Below the pieces are notes generated by a model that was given only the letters and a program-made list of their open reading frames with translations, was not told where the DNA came from and did not search any database. 64,000 nt of DNA, from NCBI GenBank assembly GCA_014381725.1, contig JACNLC010000055.1:1-64000 (forward strand), in the 5' to 3' direction. Position numbers and translations under genes: made by a program. Each line of letters starts with the position of its first letter. Within the stretch, counting starts at the first letter, position 1. The DNA is from Fidelibacterota bacterium. GTDB taxonomy: Bacteria; Fidelibacterota; Marinisomatia; SCGC-AAA003-L08; JACNLC01. Below are positions 19,004 through 29,789 of this stretch, piece after piece.

Positions 19004-20352
19004 ATTAACCTCTTTTCAATTTGTTTTTTTGAAATAGTTTCTTTAACCCATTTTGTACTAACAGATTTTGGACGAGTTAGCGGAGTTCCGAGTGCTCTGT
19101 TCAAAATCAATTGTGCTAACATTCCCATTGTTCGTGATACTGAGAAGAATACAGTGTAGTATTCAAATTCAGTCATTCCGTAATGATATAACACTGCACC
19201 TGAACCTGCATCAACATTTGGCCAGAAATTAGCTATAGGGTTCTTGCCTGCTTTAACTCGTTCTGCTGAGAAAGCTTCCAAAACTTTTGGTACAACATTG
19301 AAAACTCTATCTACTGTTTGGAATACTGGATCTTCAGGGAAATGTTTATTCCCAAATGCATTCAACGCTGTGAATCTAGGGTCAGTTACTCTAAGAACCG
19401 CGTGCCCATAGCCCGGTACCACTTTACCTGAACGGAGCGTGTTGTATGCCATATCCTCAATTTCTTGTAAGGAAGGAGTTCCGTTGTATTTGTCCATGAG
19501 TTCAAGAGTCCATTTTAAGCATTCTTGATTAGCTAAACCATGTAGAGGTCCAGCTAAACCATTTAATCCTGCAGAAACTGCGTAAAAAGCATCTGATAAA
19601 GCAGAGCCAACAGTATGACAAACATTTGCACTAACATTTCCACCTTCATGATCACAATGTAGAGTTAGATATAACTGAACTAATTTAGCAAAACCACCAG
19701 TTGGATCATCAATTGGTAGTTTGTTTGCAAAATTAGCTCCCCAATCTAAGTTTCTATCCCAAGGAGTCAAATCATCCAGCCTCATTGTATCTCGTTTCAA
19801 CCCTTTTTTGTACTTAATTTTATAGATCATTGCAGCGATACAGGGGAGAGCTCCCATCAAAATCAGAGCATCTTCTAGCATTGGTTGCCAATAGTCCTCT
19901 TTTTTCATTCCTGAAGTGTATTGTTTACGGAATTGAGATTCCCTTTCCATAATCAAAATTGCTGTACTTAGCATATTCATTGGATGTGTATCTTCAGGTA
20001 ATGCTCTAAGTGCATCCCAAACATAATCTTTAACTTCACTTCTATCAGCTAAATCATTTTGAAGAGATTTTGTTGCATCCGGAGTTGGTTTCTCTCCAGT
20101 TAAAAGGAGATAGAAAATCTCCTCTGGAAGCATATCTGTGATTTCTAACAATGGATATTCACGAATGATTAAACCTTTATCTGGTTCTACAACGGAAGTA
20201 TCACATATCATTCCCTTTATTCCACGCATACCACCAAACGCTTGCGCAACTGTAGCTTCAGCTATTTTTTTGCTACCTAATGATGACAGTACTTCTTTTT
20301 TCTCTTCTCTCCATACTGGAATCATTTCTGTTAGCTTATCTTGTAATCTCAT
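18985..20352 (-). CDS. gltA: citrate synthase, mitochondrial/eukaryotic-like type
   Basis: NGLAGPLHGLANQE, VPGYGHAVLRVTDPR, FWPNVDAGSGAVLYHYGMTEFEYYTVFFSVSRTMGMLAQLILNRALGTPLTRPKS; 19-bp overlap with the mdh start. Confidence 0.93.
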   Translation of the reverse strand: MRLQDKLTEMIPVWREEKKEVLSSLGSKKIAEATVAQAFGGMRGIKGMICDTSVVEPDKGLIIREYPLLEITDMLPEEIFYLLLTGEKPTPDATKSLQNDLADRSEVKDYVWDALRALPEDTHPMNMLSTAILIMERESQFRKQYTSGMKKEDYWQPMLEDALILMGALPCIAAMIYKIKYKKGLKRDTMRLDDLTPWDRNLDWGANFANKLPIDDPTGGFAKLVQLYLTLHCDHEGGNVSANVCHTVGSALSDAFYAVSAGLNGLAGPLHGLANQECLKWTLELMDKYNGTPSLQEIEDMAYNTLRSGKVVPGYGHAVLRVTDPRFTALNAFGNKHFPEDPVFQTVDRVFNVVPKVLEAFSAERVKAGKNPIANFWPNVDAGSGAVLYHYGMTEFEYYTVFFSVSRTMGMLAQLILNRALGTPLTRPKSVSTKWVKETISKKQIEKRLIWEEKK

Positions 20353-20688
20353 ATTATATCTCCTATTAATTTAAAATAACATATATACATAAAAACCTAT
20401 GTAACATAAATAATAGTATAGGTTTTATTGAATAAATATGTAGTCAATTTACAATGTGAATTTATGACAATTCCATGTAAATATCTAAAGGTTTAATTTA
20501 AGATGTTATTATCCTATTTTAGAAACATCAAAGGAGATTAAATACATATCAGTGATAATATTTAGAAAATTAAATCTCTGAAGTCTTATTAAAAAATTAT
20601 CTGATAAATTTGAAATATTCTATGTTGAATTATCATAAATTTAGTTAATAAATTTTGAACAAATATAATATTTTGAAAGGAATAGAAT

Positions 20689-22293
20689 ATGGAATACAAA
20701 TATAGAAAACCATTTCCAATAGCAAAAGATGATACTGAATATAGTTTGCTAACTTCAGATTTTGTTACAACAACAAATTTCGAGGGAAAAGAATTTGTTA
20801 AAGTTGCCGATGAAGGGTTATCATTTTTGGCTAATCGTGCAATGTTAGATGTAAATTTCTTACTTAGACCTTCTCATCAAGAACTTGTTGCAAAAATCTT
20901 AAATGATCCTGATGCATCGGACAATGATCAATTTGTTGCAAGAGTAATGTTACTAAATGCAAAAGTATCAAAAGACTTTAAACTTCCTTTTTGTCAAGAC
21001 ACAGGAACTGCTACAATTTACGCAAAGAAAGGTCAACAGATACTAACTGAAGGCAATGATGAAGAAGCTTTGTCAAATGGAGTTTATAAAACCTACAAAG
21101 AAAGTAATTTGCGGTATTCACAAGTTATGCCATTAACAATGTATGAAGAAAAAAATTCCGGCAATAATATGCCTGCACAAATTGATCTTGTTGCAACATC
21201 AGGGAGTGAGTACAAATTTTTATTTGTTGCAAAGGGTGGGGGATCAGGTAATAAATCTGCTTTATATCAAATGACAAAGTCAGTATTAAATCCTACAAAC
21301 TTGAAGAAATTTCTACTAGAGAAAATGAAAACTCTTGGAACAGCTGCTTGTCCACCATATCATTTAGCGTTTGTTGTTGGAGGAACATCAGCTGAATCTG
21401 TTATGAAAACTGTAAAACTTGCTACAACAGGATATTATGATAATTTACCAACAGAAGGAAATATCCAAGGTCAAGCATTCAGAGATTTGGAAACTGAAGA
21501 ATATTTACTCAACGCATCAAAAGAAATTGGTTTTGGTGCTCAATTCGGTGGGAAATATTTCTGCCATAGCGTAAGAGTTATTAGACTTCCTAGACATGGT
21601 GCTTCTTGTCCAATTGGGATGGGAGTTTCATGTTCGGCTCATAGAAATATTAAAGCTAAGATAAATAGTGGTGGAATTTGGTTAGAGAATTTAGAACTAG
21701 ATCCTGGTAGATTTCTCAAATTCGATAAGAGTGTTCAAAGTGCAGAACCTGTCAAGATTGATTTAAATAGACCTATGAATGAAGTGTTAGCTGAGTTATC
21801 ACAGCATCCAATAAAAACTCCATTAATGCTGACAGGTAAACTTGTAGTTGCACGAGATATGGCTCATGCTAAACTAAAAGAAATGTTAGATAGTGGTGAA
21901 GAATTACCACAGTATTTTAAAGATAATCCTGTTTATTATGCAGGACCTGCTAAAAAACCAGAAGGTTTACCATCTGGTTCATTTGGCCCAACCACTGCAT
22001 CGCGGATGGATCCTTATGTTGACGAATTCCAGAAAAATGGTGGCTCAATGATTATGATTGCTAAAGGAAATCGTTCTCAAATTGTTACTGATGCTTGTAA
22101 AGCAAATGGTGGATTCTATTTGGGATCAATTGGTGGACCTGCAGCACTATTAGCGAAAGAAAATATCAAAAATGTAAAAGTTATTGATTTTGAAGATTTC
22201 GGCATGGAAGCAGTTTGGGAGATAGAAGTTGAGAATTTCCCTGCATTTATACTAACTGACGATAAAGGAAATGATTTTTTCCAGACATTATAG
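20689..22293 (+). CDS. fumA: fumarate hydratase class I (Fe-S type)
   Basis: [81 protein letters not shown]. Confidence 0.92.
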   Translation: MEYKYRKPFPIAKDDTEYSLLTSDFVTTTNFEGKEFVKVADEGLSFLANRAMLDVNFLLRPSHQELVAKILNDPDASDNDQFVARVMLLNAKVSKDFKLPFCQDTGTATIYAKKGQQILTEGNDEEALSNGVYKTYKESNLRYSQVMPLTMYEEKNSGNNMPAQIDLVATSGSEYKFLFVAKGGGSGNKSALYQMTKSVLNPTNLKKFLLEKMKTLGTAACPPYHLAFVVGGTSAESVMKTVKLATTGYYDNLPTEGNIQGQAFRDLETEEYLLNASKEIGFGAQFGGKYFCHSVRVIRLPRHGASCPIGMGVSCSAHRNIKAKINSGGIWLENLELDPGRFLKFDKSVQSAEPVKIDLNRPMNEVLAELSQHPIKTPLMLTGKLVVARDMAHAKLKEMLDSGEELPQYFKDNPVYYAGPAKKPEGLPSGSFGPTTASRMDPYVDEFQKNGGSMIMIAKGNRSQIVTDACKANGGFYLGSIGGPAALLAKENIKNVKVIDFEDFGMEAVWEIEVENFPAFILTDDKGNDFFQTL

Positions 22294-22323
22294 AATTGTG
22301 TTACTAAACCTAAACAAATATGC

Positions 22324-22353
22324 AAAAAGCTCCAAATTACTGGAGCTTTTTTA
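22324..22353. terminator. bidirectional terminator between fumA and the tRNA-Ser pair
   Basis: AAAAAGCTCC-AAATTACT-GGAGCTTTTTT hairpin. Confidence 0.88.
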
Positions 22354-22356
22354 AAG

Positions 22357-22442
22357 CGGAGAGCACCAGATTCGAACTGGCACAGGACAGGTATGTCCCG
22401 GCGGATTAGCAATCCGCTGCAATACCATTATGCGAACTCTCC
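22357..22442 (-). tRNA. tRNA-Ser(GCT)
   Basis: Minus strand GGAGAGT...anticodon arm CGGATTGCTAATCCG, long variable arm, T-arm GCCAGTTCGAATCTGGT, acceptor CTCTCC. Confidence 0.88.
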
Positions 22443-22446
22443 ACTG

Positions 22447-22530
22447 CGGAGGATGAGGGACTCGAACCCCCAAGGGCGTAAACCCGGCGGTTTTCAAGAC
22501 CGCTGTCTTACCAATTAGAACTAATCCTCC
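22447..22530 (-). tRNA. tRNA-Ser(TGA)
   Basis: Minus strand GGAGGAT...anticodon arm GCGGTCTTGAAAACCGC, variable arm, T-arm GGGGGTTCGAGTCCCTC, acceptor ATCCTCC. Confidence 0.88.
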
Positions 22531-22600
22531 GTCAATTTGGGACGAAAATTTATAATCTTTTTGTTAGAATATCCAAAGTATGAATTTCAAATATGAAAAC

Positions 22601-25600
22601 TTATTTTTCAATATCCAATTCTGCTAACTTCTTATAATGTTCATATTGCATCTTAGCATTTTTATCGGCTTCCTGGAGTAATTTCTCAGCTCGATCTGGC
22701 ATTAATTTTGTCAGCATCTTAAACCGATTTTCATTGTACAAGAAATCCTTGATATGAATCTTTGGCGGTTTTGAATCCAATGAAAGTGGATTTTTACCTT
22801 CAGTTGCTAAAGCAGGATTGTAACGGTACAAGATTAAATGACCACTATCAACTGCTGATTTTTGTTGCTGTAATCCTTTTGCCATATCAATTCCGTGAGC
22901 AATGCAATGACTGTAGGCAATGATGAGTGAAGGTCCATCGTGTGCTTCGGCTTCCATAAAAGCTTTAACAGTTTGAGCATCGTTTGATCCCATAGCGACA
23001 TTAGCTACATAAACATCACCATAACTCATTGCAATCATTCCTAAATCTTTTTTGCTAGTTCCTTTACCAGATGCTGCAAATTTAGCAATTGCTCCAATCG
23101 GAGTTGCTTTTGAAGCTTGCCCACCTGTATTTGAGTATACTTCAGTATCCAAAACTAGTATATTTACATTTTTTCCTGATGCAAAAACATGATCAAGCCC
23201 ACCGAAACCTATATCAAATGCCCATCCATCTCCGCCCATAATCCAAACGCTTTTCTTAACAAGGTTGTCAGAAATAGATAATAAAAGTTTGGCTCTATTA
23301 GATTTAAGCCCACTCAAAATTTCATTTAATTTTTCAACTCGAATTCTTTGTTCAAATATTCCTGGTTCGTTTGTTTGATCTGCATTGAGTATTTGATCAA
23401 CTAAATCAGATCCAATTTCGGATTTCAATTCAACAAGCATTTCTTTTGCGTGAACTAAGTGCTTATCTATTGTTAATCTAAATCCTAAACCAAATTCTGC
23501 ATTATCTTCAAATAGTGAATTTGACCAAGCAGGTCCGCGTTTGTCGTTATTTATTGCCCATGGTGTAGTTGGTAGATTTCCACCATAAATTGATGAACAT
23601 CCAGTTGCATTAGCTATAATCATTCTATCACCGAATAATTGAGATGCTAACTTGACATACGGAGTTTCTCCACATCCAGAACAAGCTCCGGAAAATTCAA
23701 ACAAAGGTTGAAGCAATTGAGAACCTTTAACGGTTTTCTGTTTAACGGATTCTCTTTTTATCTCTGGTAGTGTGAGGAAGAAATCCCAATTATCTCTTTC
23801 GGATTCTCGTAATGGAATTTGAGATTCCATATTGATCGCTCTCTTAGTATTATCAGATTTATCTTTAACAGGGCAAACATCCACGCAAATTTCACAACCA
23901 GTGCAATCCTCAGCAGCAACCTGTAAAGTGTAAACATCATTTTCAGAATATTCTTTTCCTTTAGCTTTAACAGATTTAAATGTTATTGGTGCTTCCGATA
24001 ATAGTGTATTGTCATATATCTTTGGTCTAATTACTGCATGCGGACAAACAAAAGCACATTTATTACATTGGATACAAATATCTGGATTCCAAACTGGAAT
24101 TTCAGATGCTATATTTCGTTTTTCAAATTGAGTTGTAGCAGTAGGCCAAGTCCCATCATCTGGGAATGCACTTACAGGAAGATCGTCTCCTTCGCCAGCA
24201 ATGATTTTTGCAGTTACATTTCTTACAAAATCAGGAGCGTGGGCTGGAACAATTTCTGAAGAATATTCTTTACCAGTAGAAGTTTCTGGGATTATAACTT
24301 CATCTAAATTTGCTAAAGATTCATCAACAGCATTAAAATTCTTTTGTACAATATTTTCACCTTTGGTTCCATAGGTTTTTTTGATGTATTGTTTAATTTT
24401 CGCAATAGCTTCGTCTCTTGGTAGAATACCAGATATTGCAAAGAAACAAGTTTGCATAATCGTATTTATCCTAACACCCATACCTGTTTCACCAGCAACT
24501 TTTAGAGCATTTATCGAATATACTTTTAAATTTTTGTTTAGAATTTGTTTCTGTACATTTCTTGGGAAGTGATTCCAAACTTCGTTAGAAGGGTAGGGGC
24601 TGTTAACTAAAAAAGTAGCTCCATCAACTGCGTTTTTTAGCACATCCAAACTTTTCAAAAATTCAAAATTATGACAAGCTACAAAATTTGCTTTTCCAAT
24701 AAGATAAGTAGATTTAATTTCTTCAGAGCCAAATCTTAGGTGAGAAATTGTAATACTTCCGGATTTTTTGGAATCGTAAACAAAATATCCTTGAGCAAAG
24801 TTATCTGTTTCTTCACCAATAATCTTGATGGAATTTTTGTTGGCACCTACTGTTCCGTCAGCTCCTAATCCATAGAACATTCCTCTAAACATTTTCTCCC
24901 TACTTGGCGTGTAATTAGGTTCGTATTCAATACTAGTGTGGGAAACATCGTCATTAATTCCAACAGTAAAGTGATTTTTCGGAGTTTCCTTTTTCAACTC
25001 GTCAAACACTGCTTTTACCATCGCAGGGGTAAATTCCTTTGAAGATAGTCCATATCTCCCACCAATAACTTTGGGCATTGAATCAAGATTTAAATTACCT
25101 TGGTTGTCTTCTTCAATTAATGCAGTAAGAACATCTTGATAAAGAGGTTCGCCAATACTACCTGGCTCTTTTGTTCTATCAAGAACTGCAATGTTTTTTA
25201 CATTATTAGGTAGTGCATTTATTAAATGTTTAGTAGAAAATGGTCTAAATAATCGAACTTTTAAAACTCCTACATTTTCATCAGTTTCGTTCATAAAATC
25301 TACTGTTTCGTGGACTGTCTCTGCACCGGAAGCCATAATTACAATTACTCGATCGGCAGTTGGAGAACCAACATAATCGAATAAATGATACTGTCTTCCG
25401 ACAAGTTTTGCAAATTTGTTCATTACATTTTGAACAATTTCTGGTGTATCTGCATAATAAGAATTTGCAGCTTCCCTAACTTGGAAGAAAACATCTGGAT
25501 TTTGAGCTGTTCCTCTTAGAACTGGATTGTTTGGGTTTAAAGCTCTTCCACGATGTGCTTTTACAAGATTATCATCAATCATCGTCTTAATATCATCATC

Positions 25601-26161
25601 TGATAATTGTTCAATTTTCATCACTTCATGAGAAGTCCTGAATCCATCGAAAAAATGTAGAAATGGAACACGCGATTCTAATGTTGCAGCTTGAGAAATA
25701 AGAGCCATATCCATAACTTCTTGTACACTATTTGAAGCTAAAAGTGCAAATCCAGTTTGGCGAGTTGACATTACATCTGAATGATCGCCAAAAATTGATA
25801 ATGCGTGAGTTGCAATTGTTCTAGCTGAAACATGGAATACTGTAGAGGTAAGTTCACCTGCTATTTTGTACATATTTGGAATCATCAAAAGAAGCCCTTG
25901 TGATGCCGTAAATGTAGTTGTTAATGCACCAGTTTGAAGTGCACCATGTACAGCACCAGCAGCTCCACCTTCACTTTGCATTTCCATAACATCTGGAACA
26001 GTTCCCCAAATATTTTTTACATTATTAGATGACCAAGTATCTGCCCATTCGCCCATTGCAGACGATGGCGTAATTGGGTAAATAGCACAGACTTCATTTG
26101 TTTTGTGTGCGATGTATGCAGCAGCTTCATTTCCATCAATTGTTACAGTTTTTCTGTTCAT
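22601..26161 (-). CDS. nifJ: pyruvate:ferredoxin (flavodoxin) oxidoreductase, single-chain
   Basis: 1186 aa; AIYPITPSSAMGEWAD; CIQCNKCAFVCPH...CTGCEICVDVCPV; GACSGCGETPYVKLASQLFGDRMIIANATGCSSIYG; DTEVYSNTGGQASKATP. Confidence 0.96.
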   Translation of the reverse strand: MNRKTVTIDGNEAAAYIAHKTNEVCAIYPITPSSAMGEWADTWSSNNVKNIWGTVPDVMEMQSEGGAAGAVHGALQTGALTTTFTASQGLLLMIPNMYKIAGELTSTVFHVSARTIATHALSIFGDHSDVMSTRQTGFALLASNSVQEVMDMALISQAATLESRVPFLHFFDGFRTSHEVMKIEQLSDDDIKTMIDDNLVKAHRGRALNPNNPVLRGTAQNPDVFFQVREAANSYYADTPEIVQNVMNKFAKLVGRQYHLFDYVGSPTADRVIVIMASGAETVHETVDFMNETDENVGVLKVRLFRPFSTKHLINALPNNVKNIAVLDRTKEPGSIGEPLYQDVLTALIEEDNQGNLNLDSMPKVIGGRYGLSSKEFTPAMVKAVFDELKKETPKNHFTVGINDDVSHTSIEYEPNYTPSREKMFRGMFYGLGADGTVGANKNSIKIIGEETDNFAQGYFVYDSKKSGSITISHLRFGSEEIKSTYLIGKANFVACHNFEFLKSLDVLKNAVDGATFLVNSPYPSNEVWNHFPRNVQKQILNKNLKVYSINALKVAGETGMGVRINTIMQTCFFAISGILPRDEAIAKIKQYIKKTYGTKGENIVQKNFNAVDESLANLDEVIIPETSTGKEYSSEIVPAHAPDFVRNVTAKIIAGEGDDLPVSAFPDDGTWPTATTQFEKRNIASEIPVWNPDICIQCNKCAFVCPHAVIRPKIYDNTLLSEAPITFKSVKAKGKEYSENDVYTLQVAAEDCTGCEICVDVCPVKDKSDNTKRAINMESQIPLRESERDNWDFFLTLPEIKRESVKQKTVKGSQLLQPLFEFSGACSGCGETPYVKLASQLFGDRMIIANATGCSSIYGGNLPTTPWAINNDKRGPAWSNSLFEDNAEFGLGFRLTIDKHLVHAKEMLVELKSEIGSDLVDQILNADQTNEPGIFEQRIRVEKLNEILSGLKSNRAKLLLSISDNLVKKSVWIMGGDGWAFDIGFGGLDHVFASGKNVNILVLDTEVYSNTGGQASKATPIGAIAKFAASGKGTSKKDLGMIAMSYGDVYVANVAMGSNDAQTVKAFMEAEAHDGPSLIIAYSHCIAHGIDMAKGLQQQKSAVDSGHLILYRYNPALATEGKNPLSLDSKPPKIHIKDFLYNENRFKMLTKLMPDRAEKLLQEADKNAKMQYEHYKKLAELDIEK

Positions 26162-26356
26162 TTTCTATGTTCCTTTGTTTGACAAATAATTATATATTCC
26201 AATTTGGTAAAAACCGTTATAAAACTAGCCGAGTAATATACTATGTATTTCTCTGCATAAAATAATATTGTTTAGAGATATTAATCTTCTTCTAATTGTA
26301 AAGTAATTTCAGCAAATAGAATTCCTTGAAGCCGTTGATAATTGCAGAATATGTAT

Positions 26357-27313
26357 TTAGTTCAAAATACTATTTATCAGTTTTCTCCAACCTAAATCAG
26401 AAAGTCTGTTTTTCATGATCCGATAACTTTTACCATAGTCAGGAGATGGATCTTGCATCATATTTTCAAGTTGAATTTTAGAGAACTGAGTATCATAATA
26501 TTCATAAATAATCATTGACCCAAGATTGCATACGCCTTCAACTAAAGATGAGTGCATTTGTATAGCATTATCTTGTATCCAAATATGTAAATACTCATGG
26601 GATAACACTGCTTCAAATTCAATTTTCGGGAGTCCAAACAAAATATAAATTGTGTAGTTTATATTAACGACTATATCGTTCAAATATTCAATTTCAATGT
26701 GAGTAAATCCTTTTAATTCAGTATGATGTAATTCTCCAGATTTTTTAGATAATTGATGTTGATCAACTAAAAGTATTTTAATATCTTTAGGTAAATCCAA
26801 AAACCCTTTATCTGATAATTGCTGAATTACAAAATTCCTTGAACTACTGATTGAGCTTTCAGTTTCAGTCATTGTCGCTGCACATGGAGTGCAAATGTAT
26901 CTTCCATCGTTAAACTGAAAACCTCCTTTTGTGATATTAGCTGAAATTAACCTTCCACAAGAATTACAGAAATTCCCTTCAGATTCGTGTTTTGAATGAT
27001 ATTTGTTTCCCCAAGCATCCTCAAAATATTTGTGTTCAATAGGAAGTAAACATACATCACATTTTGACAAAATATTATTCTTGTAGCAAGATTCGTGGTA
27101 ATTCTTATCTTCATAGAAAGTATATTTTGAAGTTATTGGATTGTTACAAAAGCCACAAATAAAACACAGAGGATGAGCTTTGTTATTTTCAATTTGCACA
27201 TATTCATCAGTAATCTTGGTTTTACAAATATAGCAATTCAGTTCTTTCCCATAACAATAAGTTGAACTTATAAAATTTACTATAAGTAAGAATAGTATAG
27301 TTTTTTGTTTCAT
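26357..27313 (-). CDS. secreted LIM-domain protein with DA1-like HExxH metallopeptidase domain
   Basis: Signal peptide MKQKTILFLLIVNFISSTYC; LIM-like CYICKTKI...HPLCFICGFC...HESC, second finger CDVCLLPI...CNSCGRLI...CTPC; FEAVLSHEYLHIWIQ (HExxH) followed by SSLVEGVCNLGSMIIYEY. Confidence 0.78.
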   Translation of the reverse strand: MKQKTILFLLIVNFISSTYCYGKELNCYICKTKITDEYVQIENNKAHPLCFICGFCNNPITSKYTFYEDKNYHESCYKNNILSKCDVCLLPIEHKYFEDAWGNKYHSKHESEGNFCNSCGRLISANITKGGFQFNDGRYICTPCAATMTETESSISSSRNFVIQQLSDKGFLDLPKDIKILLVDQHQLSKKSGELHHTELKGFTHIEIEYLNDIVVNINYTIYILFGLPKIEFEAVLSHEYLHIWIQDNAIQMHSSLVEGVCNLGSMIIYEYYDTQFSKIQLENMMQDPSPDYGKSYRIMKNRLSDLGWRKLINSILN

Positions 27314-27402
27314 AAATTGTAAATTTCATTTATAAAAGTTTCCTAAATTTACAATAAGTGAAGCAATATGATTTCAATCAAATCAATGAGGTTTAAAATA
27401 TT

Positions 27403-28599
27403 ATGAAAATAGGAATTCTAACTGCTGGAGGAATTGCTCCTTGTCTATCAGCTTCAGTTGGTAGATTAATTAAACAATATACAGAATTGTTTCCCAAAGT
27501 AGAAATTATTGGTTATTTGCACGGATATAAAGGGCTATTGCAAGGAAATTCAATAGAAATAACTAATTCTGTAAGAGACAATGCAGAATTACTTTATGAG
27601 TTTGGAGGAAGTCCGTTTGGAAATAGTCGTGTAAAATTAACAAATATCGAGAATTGTGTAAAAATGGGATATATTTCCAAAGGGCAAAATCCTCTTCAAG
27701 TTGCATCTGAACAATTGAAGAATGATGGGATTACGATATTACACACTATTGGTGGAGATGATACAAATACTTCAGCTGGAGATTTATCAACACATCTATC
27801 TCAACATGATTATTCGCTCACAGTAGTAGGTATACCTAAAACTGTTGATAATGATGTATATCCTATTCAGCAAACTCTTGGTGCTTGGACTGCATCTGAA
27901 CAAGGCGCCATTTTCTTTGAAAATGTAGTTAATGAAAATACTACTAGTTCAAGACAATTGATAATCCACGAAGTAATGGGTCGCAATTGTGGCTGGTTAA
28001 CTGCAGAAACTGCTCGTGAATATAGAAACAGGTTATCTAAAAAATCATTTCTTCCTGATATTTTAGTAGAAAAATCTCGATGGGATATTGATGCAGTATA
28101 TATTCCTGAAATGGAAATTAATCTAAAAGAAGAAGCTAAAAGATTAAAACAACTAATGAACGAGAAAGACTGCGTTAATATATTTTTAAGCGAAGGAGCT
28201 GGTCTTGAGAGTATAGTAACCGAAATGGAAGCTAATGGCGATGAAGTAAAAAGAGATGCATTTGGGCATGTGCGTTTGGACGAGATAAATCCTGGACAAT
28301 GGTTTGCAAAACAATTTGCAGGAATGCTCAATGCTGACAAAGTCCTCGTGCAGAAAAGTGGCTATTTTGCTAGGTCATCTGCTCCAAACAGTAAAGACCT
28401 AAATCTTATAAAGGAAACAGCAGATATGGCTGTGGTATGCGCCACAAACGGAGAAAATGGAGTCATTGGTCTTGACGAAAATAACAGTGGGAAATTGAGT
28501 TGTATTGATTTTTCACGAATTAAAGGTGGAAAACCATTTGATTTCAATCAACAATGGTTTACGAATTTGTTAAAAGAAATTGGACAAATAGATAAGTGA
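27403..28599 (+). CDS. pfp: 6-phosphofructokinase, pyrophosphate-dependent type predicted
   Basis: GILTAGGIAPCLSASVGRL; GGDDTNTSAG; PKTVDNDVYPIQQTLGAWTA; GRNCGWLTAETA. Confidence 0.85.
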   Translation: MKIGILTAGGIAPCLSASVGRLIKQYTELFPKVEIIGYLHGYKGLLQGNSIEITNSVRDNAELLYEFGGSPFGNSRVKLTNIENCVKMGYISKGQNPLQVASEQLKNDGITILHTIGGDDTNTSAGDLSTHLSQHDYSLTVVGIPKTVDNDVYPIQQTLGAWTASEQGAIFFENVVNENTTSSRQLIIHEVMGRNCGWLTAETAREYRNRLSKKSFLPDILVEKSRWDIDAVYIPEMEINLKEEAKRLKQLMNEKDCVNIFLSEGAGLESIVTEMEANGDEVKRDAFGHVRLDEINPGQWFAKQFAGMLNADKVLVQKSGYFARSSAPNSKDLNLIKETADMAVVCATNGENGVIGLDENNSGKLSCIDFSRIKGGKPFDFNQQWFTNLLKEIGQIDK

Positions 28600-28635
28600 A
28601 AAGTAATTGCAAATGATCAACGGAAAGGATAAATA

Positions 28636-29631
28636 ATGTCAGTACATTACAAAGAATTAGGGCTAGTTAATACAAAAGAAATGTTTGAAAGAGCTATGGC
28701 GAACGGATTCGCTGTGCCTGGGTATAACTTCAATAATATGGAGCAGTTACAGGCAATAATTCAAGCTTGTGTTGAAACAGGTTCTCCAGTAATCTTGCAA
28801 GTTTCAGCCGGTGCAAGAAAATATGCAAATCAGACTCTTCTTCGCTATATGGCTCAGGGTGCTGTGGAATATGCAAAAGAACTAGGTAAAGCAATTCCAA
28901 TTGCACTGCATTTGGATCACGGGAATTCTTTTGAGTTGTGCAAAAGTTGTATTGATATGGGATTCTCATCAGTAATGATTGATGCATCTCAGCATCCATT
29001 TGACAAGAACATCGAAATTACAAAAGAAGTTGTTGAGTATGCTCATAAACTTGATGTAAGCGTGGAAGCAGAGCTTGGTATTCTTGCCGGTATTGAAGAC
29101 GATGTAGTTGCAGAAAAGTCCACTTACACCAAGCCAGAAGAAGTAATTGAATTTGCAGAACGAACCGGTTGCGATTCTCTTGCCATCTCAATTGGTACTT
29201 CTCACGGTGCGTTCAAATTTACTCCTGAACAATGCACACTTAATGAAAATGGAGAACTAATTCCACCTCCACTAAAATTTGATGTTCTAGATGCTGTTGA
29301 AGAAAAATTACCGGGTTTCCCAATAGTGTTGCATGGATCATCGTCTGTCCCGCAGGATTTGATTACGACAATTAACAATCACGGTGGAGCTTTACAGGAT
29401 GCTATTGGAATTCCAGAAGATCAGCTTAGGCAAGCATCAAAATCTGCAGTTTGTAAAATTAATATAGATTCAGATGGAAGATTAGCAATGACATCTGCAA
29501 TCCGTGAGACCCTCGATGAACAACAAGAAGTCTTTGACCCACGAAAATTTTTCGGACCTGCTCGTGATGCTCTAAAAATATTGTATATGCGAAAAAATAG
29601 AGAAGTGCTAGGAAGTGCTGATAGATATTAG
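28636..29631 (+). CDS. fba: class II fructose-bisphosphate aldolase
   Basis: FAVPGYNFNNMEQLQAII, IALHLDHGNSFELCKSCIDMGFSSVMIDAS, AEAELGILAG-like VEAELGILAGIED, SIGTSHGAFKF, VLHGSSSVP. Confidence 0.92.
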   Translation: MSVHYKELGLVNTKEMFERAMANGFAVPGYNFNNMEQLQAIIQACVETGSPVILQVSAGARKYANQTLLRYMAQGAVEYAKELGKAIPIALHLDHGNSFELCKSCIDMGFSSVMIDASQHPFDKNIEITKEVVEYAHKLDVSVEAELGILAGIEDDVVAEKSTYTKPEEVIEFAERTGCDSLAISIGTSHGAFKFTPEQCTLNENGELIPPPLKFDVLDAVEEKLPGFPIVLHGSSSVPQDLITTINNHGGALQDAIGIPEDQLRQASKSAVCKINIDSDGRLAMTSAIRETLDEQQEVFDPRKFFGPARDALKILYMRKNREVLGSADRY

Positions 29632-29789
29632 TGATTGAGAAATGAGAACAAGGCACTTGCTTGGTCTTTGCAATCTGTGGTTAACAGGAAGGCAATCTTT
29701 GAACTTGGATCTTTGATGTTTGTTGTTAGAGATTGTTTGTTGGATTTTGGTTTAGTAAATTCGGTGTGTTCGTTGTGAAAGATTTTAAA

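Noticed and set aside
22447-22530. tRNA with TGA in its anticodon loop considered as tRNA-Sec (selC)
   Set aside because: The anticodon is TGA, which reads UCA (Ser). tRNA-Sec has a TCA anticodon and a longer acceptor/T-arm.
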